Positions 1 through 5,513 of a stretch of 12,118 nucleotides of DNA are shown here, piece after piece. A program made the translations under genes and the position numbers. The stretch is from Fimbriimonadaceae bacterium (GTDB lineage: Bacteria > Armatimonadota > Fimbriimonadia > Fimbriimonadales > Fimbriimonadaceae): contig JADLGZ010000026.1 of assembly GCA_020849075.1 (NCBI GenBank), positions 1 through 12,118 of the forward strand, written 5' to 3'. Positions within the stretch are counted from its first letter, which is position 1; every line of letters starts with the position of its first letter. The notes below the pieces were generated by a model that did not search any database, was not told the origin of the DNA, and saw nothing but the letters and a program-made list of their open reading frames with translations.

Positions 1-1793
1 CCGTCGAATACTTCCGCGTACATTTTTCGGAACATCGTCTGGTGGATGTGCTCGTTGACAATGTCGGCGACCTCGGCTTGGGTCGGCCAGATATCTTTCA
101 GGTAGACCGGATTGCCGTCCTTGGAAATGCCGAGGGGGTCGGACGTCAGGTCAACCTCAATACTCCCGGCGAATGAGTAGGCAACGACTAGGGGAGGTGA
201 CATTAGATAGTTAGCCTTGACCTCGGCATTGACGCGACCTTCAAAGTTACGATTACCGCTCAAGACGCTGACCACATTGAGGTCATTAGCCACCACTTCC
301 TTGCTGACTTCCTCGGGAAGCGGGCCGCTATTGCCAATGCAGGTCGTGCACCCGTAGCCAACAACGTTAAACCCAATGGCATCGAGGTCCTGGAGTAGGC
401 CGCTCTCGGAAAGGTACTCCGTGACCACGCGAGAGCCGGGTGCCAAGCTGGTTTTGACCCACGGCTTTGGCCTGAGTCCGAGAGCATGAGCCTTTCGTGC
501 CACAAGGCCAGCGGCTACCATGACGCTCGGATTACTCGTGTTAGTGCAACTGGTGATTGCCGCAATGACAATGCTGCCATTTGTTAAGGTATCTGACTTG
601 CCGTTGCGGTCGGGGAGCTGTGGGAATGCGGCGTGGTAGCTGTCACGAGCCTTTGGGAGAGGCGAGCGGTCCTGCGGGCGTTTCGGGCCGGCAACGCTGG
701 GAACCACGGAGCCAAGATCCAAGCTGAGGATGCTGGTGTATTCAGCTTCGGGAGCGCCTGGGGCATGGAACATGCCTTGGGCGCGGAAATACGCCTCAAC
801 GAGAGCAAGCTGCTCCTCACTGCGACCGCTGGCGCGCAGGTACCGCATTGTTTCGGCATCAACCGGGAAAAAGCCCATCGTCGCACCGTACTCGGGTGCC
901 ATGTTGGCGAGGGTCGCACGATCGGCCAACGGCAAGGAACTGATCCCGTCGCCGAAGAATTCAACGAACTTGCCGACCACGCCATGTTGGCGGAGCATTT
1001 CGGTGGCGACCAGTACGAGGTCCGTGGCGGTTGTGCCCTCGGGCAAGGAGCCTGTGAGTTTGAACCCGACAACCTGCGGAATGAGCATACTGACCGGCTG
1101 CCCGAGCATGGCGGCTTCTGCCTCGATGCCGCCGACGCCCCAGCCAAGCACGCCGAGACCATTGATCATGGTCGTATGGCTATCGGTGCCAACGAGGCTG
1201 TCAAAGTAGGCGACGCCATCTTGCTCCATTACGACGCGCGCGAGGTATTCGAGATTGACTTGGTGGACGATGCCGGTATTGGGCGGTACGACCTTGAAGT
1301 TCTTGAACGCCTGCTGGCCCCATCGTAGGAACTCATAGCGCTCACGGTTCCTGTCAAACTCAAGGTCGCGATTGATTTGTAGGGCGGCTTCGCTACCGTA
1401 TGCGTCAACCTGGACACTGTGGTCAATCACGAGTTCGACTGGCTGAAGGGGATTGATCTTGTTCGGGTCGCCGCCAAATTTTGCCATCGCGTCGCGCATT
1501 GCGGCAAGATCAACCACGCATGGAACGCCGGTGAAATCTTGAAGAAGCACTCGTGCTGGGGTGAAGCTGATTTCTTTTGACGGAACCGCTTTTGGATCCC
1601 AATTGACGATGGCCAGAGCGTCATCTTTGGTGATGTTGACACCGTCCTCGGTGCGAATGAGGTTCTCAAGCAAAACTCGAAGCGAAACGGGAAGGCGATC
1701 AAGTTGCCCCTTGTCGGCTACCTTCGTGATATTGAAAAAGCTAATGGATCTGTCGCCAACGGGTAGGGTGGATTTCGCGCCAAAACTGTTCAT
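1..1793 (-). CDS. acnA: Aconitate hydratase A (aconitase), partial, C-terminus beyond left edge
   Basis: Aconitase interconverts citrate and isocitrate through cis-aconitate in the TCA cycle, in the cytoplasm, using a labile [4Fe-4S] cluster. The minus strand reads openly from an ATG at 1793 to the window edge, giving about 597 of the roughly 890 residues usual for AcnA. Seen in order: QDFTGVPCVVDLAAMR, LVIDHSVQVD, GTDSHTTMINGLGVLGWGVG, the cluster ligand Cys416 in AITSCTNTSNPS, ligands Cys482 and Cys485 in GYGCTTCIGNSGPLP, and LSGNRNFEGR. Near the edge is YLKDIWPTQ, which in E. coli AcnA leads into the linker before the C-terminal swivel domain. That swivel domain lies outside the window. 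The match to E. coli AcnA (recalled) is colinear without gaps of note, so AcnA rather than AcnB is clear. There is no good Shine-Dalgarno before the ATG. The gene is divergent from rplA. Confidence 0.97.
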   Translation of the reverse strand, partial: MNSFGAKSTLPVGDRSISFFNITKVADKGQLDRLPVSLRVLLENLIRTEDGVNITKDDALAIVNWDPKAVPSKEISFTPARVLLQDFTGVPCVVDLAAMRDAMAKFGGDPNKINPLQPVELVIDHSVQVDAYGSEAALQINRDLEFDRNRERYEFLRWGQQAFKNFKVVPPNTGIVHQVNLEYLARVVMEQDGVAYFDSLVGTDSHTTMINGLGVLGWGVGGIEAEAAMLGQPVSMLIPQVVGFKLTGSLPEGTTATDLVLVATEMLRQHGVVGKFVEFFGDGISSLPLADRATLANMAPEYGATMGFFPVDAETMRYLRASGRSEEQLALVEAYFRAQGMFHAPGAPEAEYTSILSLDLGSVVPSVAGPKRPQDRSPLPKARDSYHAAFPQLPDRNGKSDTLTNGSIVIAAITSCTNTSNPSVMVAAGLVARKAHALGLRPKPWVKTSLAPGSRVVTEYLSESGLLQDLDAIGFNVVGYGCTTCIGNSGPLPEEVSKEVVANDLNVVSVLSGNRNFEGRVNAEVKANYLMSPPLVVAYSFAGSIEVDLTSDPLGISKDGNPVYLKDIWPTQAEVADIVNEHIHQTMFRKMYAEVFD

Positions 1794-1806
1794 GTCTGCT
1801 GGGTTC

Positions 1807-1812
1807 AGTCTA
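1807..1812 (-). promoter_or_regulatory. Possible -10 box for acnA (TAGACT)
   Basis: On the minus strand TAGACT lies 13 nt before the acnA ATG. It fits the TAnnnT form seen before other genes here and would leave a leader of about 7 nt. I find no convincing -35 element. It is weak on its own and supported mainly by the pattern across the window. Confidence 0.3.
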
Positions 1813-1834
1813 CCAAGTTCACCTGTTTGAGAGG

Positions 1835-1840
1835 TACAAT
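1835..1840 (+). promoter_or_regulatory. Probable -10 box of the rplA promoter (TACAAT)
   Basis: TACAAT matches the sigma-70 -10 consensus at five of six positions. Transcription would start near 1847, so the mRNA would begin almost exactly at the candidate L1-binding hairpin and have a leader of about 39 nt before the GTG start. I see no clear -35 hexamer 16-18 nt upstream. The region is shared with the divergent acnA promoter. Confidence 0.5.
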
Positions 1841-1848
1841 GCGCGCTT

Positions 1849-1875
1849 GTGGGAGGCCGTATGGCCGCTTACCAC
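1849..1875 (+). promoter_or_regulatory. Candidate ribosomal protein L1 autoregulatory operator in the rplA leader
   Basis: The leader folds into two short helices separated by an asymmetric internal loop. The outer helix is GTGG (1849-1852) with CCAC (1872-1875). The 5' loop strand is GA (1853-1854). The inner helix is GGCC (1855-1858) with GGCC (1863-1866), closed by GTAT. The 3' loop strand is GCTTA (1867-1871). From memory, the L1 site in E. coli 23S rRNA contains GUGGGAGGC on the 5' side and UACCAC on the 3' side, and both strings occur here. The crystallised L1 mRNA site has the same layout, with a short GA strand followed by a GGC helix. The Shine-Dalgarno GGAGG (1876-1880) abuts the 3' edge, so bound L1 could block ribosome entry. 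The regulatory role is inferred. Confidence 0.6.
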
Positions 1876-1885
1876 GGAGGACACA

Positions 1886-2611
1886 GTGCCAAAGAAAGAT
1901 AAGAAGAAGAACCAGCATTCCAAGCGTTTTACTGAGCTCACCGCTAGCATTGAAGCTGACAAGCTATACGAATTGGGCGAAGCCCTTGAGATTGTTAAGA
2001 AGAACGCGACCGCCAAATTTGCCGAAGGTGTAGACCTTTCCGTGCGCCTTGGTATTGACCCGAAGAAGGGTGATCAGAATGTTCGCGGAACGACAACTCT
2101 GCCCCACGGGACGGGCAAGACAAAGATTGTTGCGGTCCTTGCTAAGGGAGACCAAGCTAAGGAAGCCGAAGCGGCGGGAGCGGATCACGTAGGCGATGAA
2201 GACCTGATCAAGAAGATCCAAGAGGGCTTCAATAAGTTTGACGTCGTGCTTGCAACCGAAGAGATGGCCCCCCAGATTGGCAAGATTGGTAAGGCTCTCG
2301 GCGCTAAGACTCCCAACAAGCGAAATGGCACGGTGACCAATGCGATTGGTACTGCCGTAAAGGAGATCAAGGGCGCGACCCGTGTTGAGTACCGTGCTGA
2401 CAAAGGCGGCGTCGTCAATATGCCAATCGGTCGTGTTAGCCTGTCGCCAGAGCAACTTACCGAGAATTTCTCCGCCGCAGTTTCCGCGATTGTAAAGGCT
2501 AAGCCATCCAGCACAAAGGGTAAGTACCTCGTGACCATGACGCTGAGTAGCACCATGGGGCCGGGCGTTCCGCTAGACCCTGCATTGGCTCAAAAAGCTG
2601 CTGGTGCCTAA
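1886..2611 (+). CDS. rplA: 50S ribosomal protein L1
   Basis: L1 forms the mobile L1 stalk of the large subunit, binds 23S rRNA helices 76-78, assists release of deacylated tRNA, and in many bacteria represses its own mRNA. The chosen start is GTG at 1886, giving 241 residues beginning MPKKDKKKN. GGAGG at 1876-1880 sits 5 nt upstream, and basic N-termini of this kind are typical of L1 (E. coli L1 is 234 residues). A TTG at 1847 in the same frame would add 13 residues but lies inside the leader hairpin and has no ribosome binding site. Family motifs are LPHGTGKT, the GGVVNMPIGRVS segment of domain II, and the C-terminal LSSTMGPG. The gene is unaccompanied: rplK is not upstream (acnA is, on the other strand) and rplJ/rplL are not downstream, unlike the common L11-L1-L10-L12 order. 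Confidence 0.98.
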   Translation: MPKKDKKKNQHSKRFTELTASIEADKLYELGEALEIVKKNATAKFAEGVDLSVRLGIDPKKGDQNVRGTTTLPHGTGKTKIVAVLAKGDQAKEAEAAGADHVGDEDLIKKIQEGFNKFDVVLATEEMAPQIGKIGKALGAKTPNKRNGTVTNAIGTAVKEIKGATRVEYRADKGGVVNMPIGRVSLSPEQLTENFSAAVSAIVKAKPSSTKGKYLVTMTLSSTMGPGVPLDPALAQKAAGA

Positions 2612-2634
2612 GTCCAATTAGGGTGATAATGTGA

Positions 2635-2660
2635 AGAGGGGCTACCGTGGTAGCCCCTCT
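2635..2660 (+). terminator. Rho-independent-like terminator after rplA, possibly bidirectional
   Basis: There is a perfect 12-bp inverted repeat, AGAGGGGCTACC at 2635-2646 and GGTAGCCCCTCT at 2649-2660, with a 2-nt centre, so in practice a 4-nt loop. It begins 23 nt after the rplA stop. The following tract is only moderately T-rich (GTCATTTCTG), so efficiency is uncertain. It also lies 18 nt beyond the stop of the convergent cyclophilin gene and, being symmetric, could end that transcript too. The tract on that side (TCACATTATC) is also not a run of T. Confidence 0.8.
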
Positions 2661-2678
2661 GTCATTTCTGGAGATGTC

Positions 2679-3206
2679 TCAGACTGGCCAAGTGGTGATC
2701 GTCGCACTGGTAATGCGAGCGGCCTCTTGGTCCTTTGGGTGATCCGAATGGTCCCTAGGCAGGTTCACGATCTTGTCCACGACCTCAAGTCCTTCGACGA
2801 TTCGTCCGTAGACGGTGTATTGTTGGTCGAGATGGGGCGATGAGCCGTGCATCAGGAAGAATTGGCTCTGTGCCGAGTTGGGGTTATTCGTCCGTGCGGC
2901 CGACAAGATCCCCGGAACATGCATTATGTCGTTGAACTCGGCGTTCAAAAATCCACCGTGTCCGCCCGTGCCCGGATGGCCCTCGCCGGTTTTGGTATTG
3001 GGGTCACCGCCCTGAATCATGAATCCAGGAATCAATCGGTGAAAGTACGTTCCGGAGTACACGCCATCGTTGCAACATTCTTTGAAACGTGCAACGTGGT
3101 TGGGTGCCACGTGCGGGAAAAATTGCAGGACGATACGGCCTTGTGAGGTTTCTAGGATGGCGACTTCGTCGCCCTCTTCGGGCATCATCATTTCGTCACC
3201 GGCCAT
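2679..3206 (-). CDS. Cyclophilin-type peptidyl-prolyl cis-trans isomerase, no signal peptide
   Basis: This enzyme catalyses cis-trans isomerisation of Xaa-Pro bonds during protein folding. The 175 residues are almost entirely one cyclophilin domain: FHRLIPGFMIQGGD with the catalytic Arg57, Phe62 and Gln65, then NSAQSQFFLMH (residues 110-120) and QYTVYGRIVEGLEVVDKI. The tryptophan of human cyclophilin A (Trp121) is replaced by Leu, as in many bacterial members. No signal peptide or membrane segment is visible, so a cytoplasmic location is inferred. The gene overlaps the end of the upstream cyclophilin. ATG at 3206 gives a 19-nt overlap. The in-frame ATG at 3191 makes a classic ATGA junction with the upstream stop (3190-3188) and is preceded by GGTGA, giving 170 residues; it may be the real start. 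Two further in-frame ATGs follow directly. The two cyclophilins look like a tandem duplication. Confidence 0.93.
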   Translation of the reverse strand: MAGDEMMMPEEGDEVAILETSQGRIVLQFFPHVAPNHVARFKECCNDGVYSGTYFHRLIPGFMIQGGDPNTKTGEGHPGTGGHGGFLNAEFNDIMHVPGILSAARTNNPNSAQSQFFLMHGSSPHLDQQYTVYGRIVEGLEVVDKIVNLPRDHSDHPKDQEAARITSATITTWPV

Positions 3207-3889
3207 TTCTCAAGGCTTGCCTTTGTAATGGTAACCGCCTTGTGGTCTTTGGGATTATCATTGGGGTCTCGTGGCTGGTTGACGATCTTGTCAACGACAT
3301 CCAGTCCCTCGACCACCTTGCCGAAGACGGTGTATTGGTTATCGAGTGATGGGCTTGTTCCATGCATGATGAAGAATTGACTCTGGGCCGAATTCGGGTC
3401 GGAGGTGCGGGCGGTGGACAAAATTCCTCGCACGTGCTTCACATCATTGAACTCAGCAGGAAGCATTGATCCGTAGCCTCCTTGACCGTCATCGGCTCGA
3501 TCACTGTTCTTTGTATTGGGATCGCCGCCCTGGATCATAAACCCAGGGATCACGCGGTGGAAATAGGTCCCCGTGTAAACACCCTTGGTGAGACACTCCT
3601 TGAAGCGGGCTACCATTTTTGGAGCCTTATCGGGGAAGAACATGACAACGATGCGCCCTGAGCCAGTATCAAGGACGCCGACCTCCTCACCATCCTTTGG
3701 CTTTCGGTCACTGACGTCGCCGGTCGAGGCAGGTGGAGCTTCCTTGGGCGGTTCGGACTGGGGGGCCTCAACGCTTTCCGAGCTCTGGGCGGTATTCGTC
3801 TGAGTTCCGGGCTCAGACGAGCTGGAATTGCATCCTAGCATCGAAAGAAGTGCAAGGGCCGCAAGGGGGCTGATTTTGAAGACGTTCAC
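3188..3889 (-). CDS. Lipoprotein cyclophilin-type peptidyl-prolyl cis-trans isomerase
   Basis: This is a membrane-anchored prolyl isomerase that probably acts on exported proteins. From GTG at 3889 the 233-residue product begins with a short lipoprotein signal, LAALALLSMLGC, whose Cys20 would be lipidated. A Ser/Glu/Pro-rich tether (about residues 21-66) follows, then a cyclophilin domain with FHRVIPGFMIQGGD (Arg112, Phe117, Gln120), NSAQSQFFIMHG and QYTVFGKVVEGLDVVDKI. A longer reading from GTG at 4012 is open, but it would bury the lipobox 61 residues in and overlap the small lipoprotein gene on the same strand. The chosen GTG has TACAAT exactly 6 nt upstream and no properly spaced Shine-Dalgarno (GAGGGG directly abuts the codon), which suggests leaderless initiation. 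Over the first 62 aligned domain residues it shares about 44 with the downstream cyclophilin (counted by eye). Confidence 0.93.
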   Translation of the reverse strand: MNVFKISPLAALALLSMLGCNSSSSEPGTQTNTAQSSESVEAPQSEPPKEAPPASTGDVSDRKPKDGEEVGVLDTGSGRIVVMFFPDKAPKMVARFKECLTKGVYTGTYFHRVIPGFMIQGGDPNTKNSDRADDGQGGYGSMLPAEFNDVKHVRGILSTARTSDPNSAQSQFFIMHGTSPSLDNQYTVFGKVVEGLDVVDKIVNQPRDPNDNPKDHKAVTITKASLEKWPVTK

Positions 3890-3895
3890 CCCCTC

Positions 3896-3901
3896 ATTGT
3901 A
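3896..3901 (-). promoter_or_regulatory. -10 box (TACAAT) 6 nt before the GTG of the lipoprotein cyclophilin
   Basis: TACAAT is followed by six bases (GAGGGG) and then GTG at 3889. A -10 element at this distance places the transcription start on or next to the start codon, giving a leaderless mRNA. No good -35 is visible. The stretch lies in the 22-nt gap after the small lipoprotein gene, so it would be an internal promoter of the group. Confidence 0.5.
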
Positions 3902-3911
3902 CTGCGTACGC

Positions 3912-4070
3912 TTATTGGGCTTGCATGGAGCGGTTACCCATTGGGCGCCCTTCAACTGGGATAGGCTTACCCTTGGTCTTGGGCTTTGGAGTTTCCGACT
4001 CAGCCGGCGCACATCCGATGACCCCTAGGCCACACAGGACAAACAAGATGAGGAGCAGACGGGACTTCAC
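3912..4070 (-). CDS. Small lipoprotein, 52 residues, function unknown
   Basis: GTG at 4070 to TAA at 3912 encodes 52 residues. The sequence starts MKSRLLLILFVLCGLGVIGC: a positively charged n-region, a hydrophobic core and a lipobox (GVIGC) with Cys20 as the predicted lipidation site. The remaining 32 residues are polar, rich in Pro, Lys and Glu (ETPKPKTKGKPIP), with no predicted fold that I can see. The position also supports a real gene: it fits into the gap between the propeller gene (14 nt upstream) and the lipoprotein cyclophilin (22 nt downstream), all on the same strand. There is no Shine-Dalgarno, but TAGAAT lies exactly 6 nt before the GTG. I do not recognise a family. The strength of the call is the lipobox plus the tidy spacing. 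Confidence 0.78.
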   Translation of the reverse strand: MKSRLLLILFVLCGLGVIGCAPAESETPKPKTKGKPIPVEGRPMGNRSMQAQ

Positions 4071-4076
4071 CGCCGC

Positions 4077-4082
4077 ATTCTA
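4077..4082 (-). promoter_or_regulatory. -10-like box (TAGAAT) 6 nt before the GTG of the small lipoprotein
   Basis: TAGAAT occupies most of the 14-nt gap after the propeller gene stop. Six bases (GCGGCG) separate it from the GTG at 4070, the same distance as for the next gene downstream. This suggests a leaderless internal start rather than only read-through from the propeller gene. Confidence 0.45.
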
Positions 4083-4084
4083 CT

Positions 4085-5383
4085 TTATTGCCCACGCCCA
4101 GTCTTGGCAAAGTTCTGGGAAAAGACAATGACGTCAGCGCTACTCACGACCCCATCACCCGTAAGGTCCGCCCGGGCATCCCAGCCGGGTTGTCCGGATG
4201 AGGTGCCCATAGCCGGAGCCATGAGTCGGTAATCACTGGCGTCAACGGTGTCCGAACCGTCGCAATCGCCGTTGATCAAGTTGAAAGTTGCCTTTGATCT
4301 GCTTGAGTCTCGCGTATCAACCCGTTGCGTTTGGGTCAAGTAGGTGCCGTATTTGATCCGAAGATCGTACTCGCTCAGGAAAGAGGGCGCGAGAATGCTG
4401 ATTTTGCCGCTGGACTGAACAGTAGCGGTCCGGCTTTGAATCGTGATACCGGTCCCCGGCCAACCGATTTCGACCACGACCGGCGTAGATGGAGGCGAGG
4501 GATTGGTGCGACCCCCAAAGATCAACTGACACTCGATACTTGGATTCACGAGTTCGATAAACCATGGCTGGTCAAGGTTTGCCGTATCAGGGAAGAGGCC
4601 CCCCAACTGGTTGAAGCCTGGGACAGCAATTCGAGCGACCTGTCGAGTCGCCCAGATTGTGCTTAGAAGCTCGCCGTTTGAGTTGAATCGAAGCCCTAGG
4701 GGTTGCCCAGCTGTTGTGAACGAGCCGAGGGACTGTCCCCCGGAATTGAACCGAAGGATCTTCTGGTTGTTTGAGCTGGTCACATAGAGCGTTCCATCCG
4801 GTCCCCACCCAAATCCTTGGGCGTCCCAGATGCCTCGACCGGTCGAAATGAGGTCACCCATTGAGGCACCACTGTTGGGGTCAAATTCTTCAATACCGCC
4901 GCCTGCGCTCGAGTTGAAACTTACGTAGAGGTGCCCACTCTTGACCACGACCGCTTGATAGATGCGCCCAGGCCTCACGGGGGATACCCAAGAAATGATG
5001 CCGCTCCGGGTAACGGTGAATGCTGATTGGTTGGCCACCACGAGGTCACGATCAAAGAAGGTGAGTCCGCATGGCTTGGGTGTAGCGATGTAGTTATCCA
5101 CAAAGACGCCGTTAGAATTGTAACGCTTGATCTGATTCGTACCGTAACTACTGACGTATAGCAACCCATCTGGGCCATAGGCAAAGCCGAAGGGTCTTTG
5201 GAGGCCACCGCCATTAGCAATGGAACCCCGAAACACTCCGGTGATGTCGTCTACCATCACCACACGATTCCCGCTGTAGTCGCCGACCGCAACTGTGCCC
5301 GCGTGTGCAACTCCCGTTAACGACAGTACAGCGCTAACAATAGAACGCATTGTGAACTTATTGAACTTCCCCTTGTCCCTCAT
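4085..5383 (-). CDS. Secreted NHL/beta-propeller protein with dockerin-like C-terminal module
   Basis: A 432-residue exported protein of unknown ligand. The N-terminus has a Sec-type signal, RSIVSAVLSLTGVAHA, with cleavage expected after AHA. Initiation may be at ATG 5383 or at the in-frame ATG 5350, which leaves a more usual signal of 17 residues. Residues of about 30-280 contain repeated propeller blades with recurring forms such as GFAYGPDGLLYVSS, GFGWGPDGTLYVTSS and ILRFNSGG. A beta-sandwich-like stretch follows (about 290-368). The last 64 residues contain two calcium-loop-like repeats, GDCDGSDTVDASDY (Asp373, Asp375, Asp384) and ADLTGDGVVSSADV (Asp406, Asp410, Asp417), in the style of type I dockerins. 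Such modules occur in many non-cellulosomal secreted proteins, so no cellulosome is implied. The gene leads a same-strand group with two lipoproteins and cyclophilins. Surface binding or signalling is only a guess. Confidence 0.85.
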   Translation of the reverse strand: MRDKGKFNKFTMRSIVSAVLSLTGVAHAGTVAVGDYSGNRVVMVDDITGVFRGSIANGGGLQRPFGFAYGPDGLLYVSSYGTNQIKRYNSNGVFVDNYIATPKPCGLTFFDRDLVVANQSAFTVTRSGIISWVSPVRPGRIYQAVVVKSGHLYVSFNSSAGGGIEEFDPNSGASMGDLISTGRGIWDAQGFGWGPDGTLYVTSSNNQKILRFNSGGQSLGSFTTAGQPLGLRFNSNGELLSTIWATRQVARIAVPGFNQLGGLFPDTANLDQPWFIELVNPSIECQLIFGGRTNPSPPSTPVVVEIGWPGTGITIQSRTATVQSSGKISILAPSFLSEYDLRIKYGTYLTQTQRVDTRDSSRSKATFNLINGDCDGSDTVDASDYRLMAPAMGTSSGQPGWDARADLTGDGVVSSADVIVFSQNFAKTGRGQ

Positions 5384-5513
5384 GTCCGGGAAGTGTTTTC
5401 CACCTTAATTAGGCTGGGTAGCCAGGCAATTCAAGAAACCTAGATCGTTTACGTGCTGGCGCAAATGCTGGCTGGGAAGGCCCGATCAGCTACCGTGTAA
5501 ACTCTTTGAGCGC
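5384..5513. other. Divergent intergenic region between the propeller gene and ubiD
   Basis: These 130 bases hold no supportable ORF. On the minus strand TTGAAT (5431-5436) and TAATTA (5408-5413) are separated by about 17 nt and could drive the propeller gene, but TAATTA is a poor -10. On the plus strand the last 16 bases hold the ubiD -10 candidate. I see no hairpin or operator. Confidence 0.4.
5498..5503 (+). promoter_or_regulatory. Possible -10 box for ubiD (TAAACT)
   Basis: TAAACT, preceded by TG one base upstream (extended -10 form, GTGTAAACT), ends 10 nt before the ATG at 5514. The predicted transcript would have a leader of only about 4 nt. No Shine-Dalgarno is present; GAG at 5508-5510 is too short and too close. 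Confidence 0.4.

Noticed and set aside
633..1328. Long open frames on the plus strand opposite the left-hand gene
   Set aside because: The minus strand here encodes an intact, highly recognisable aconitase. The plus-strand frames show no family motifs and arise from codon bias.
1847..1885. rplA starting at TTG 1847, or a separate small frame beginning at TTG 1827
   Set aside because: 1847 is the predicted transcription start and lies at the leader hairpin. GGAGG is correctly placed for GTG 1886, which gives the typical basic L1 N-terminus.
3890..4012. Longer N-terminus for the lipoprotein cyclophilin from GTG at 4012
   Set aside because: It would put the lipobox 61 residues in and overlap the 52-residue lipoprotein gene on the same strand. 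The GTG at 3889 gives a normal lipoprotein signal.
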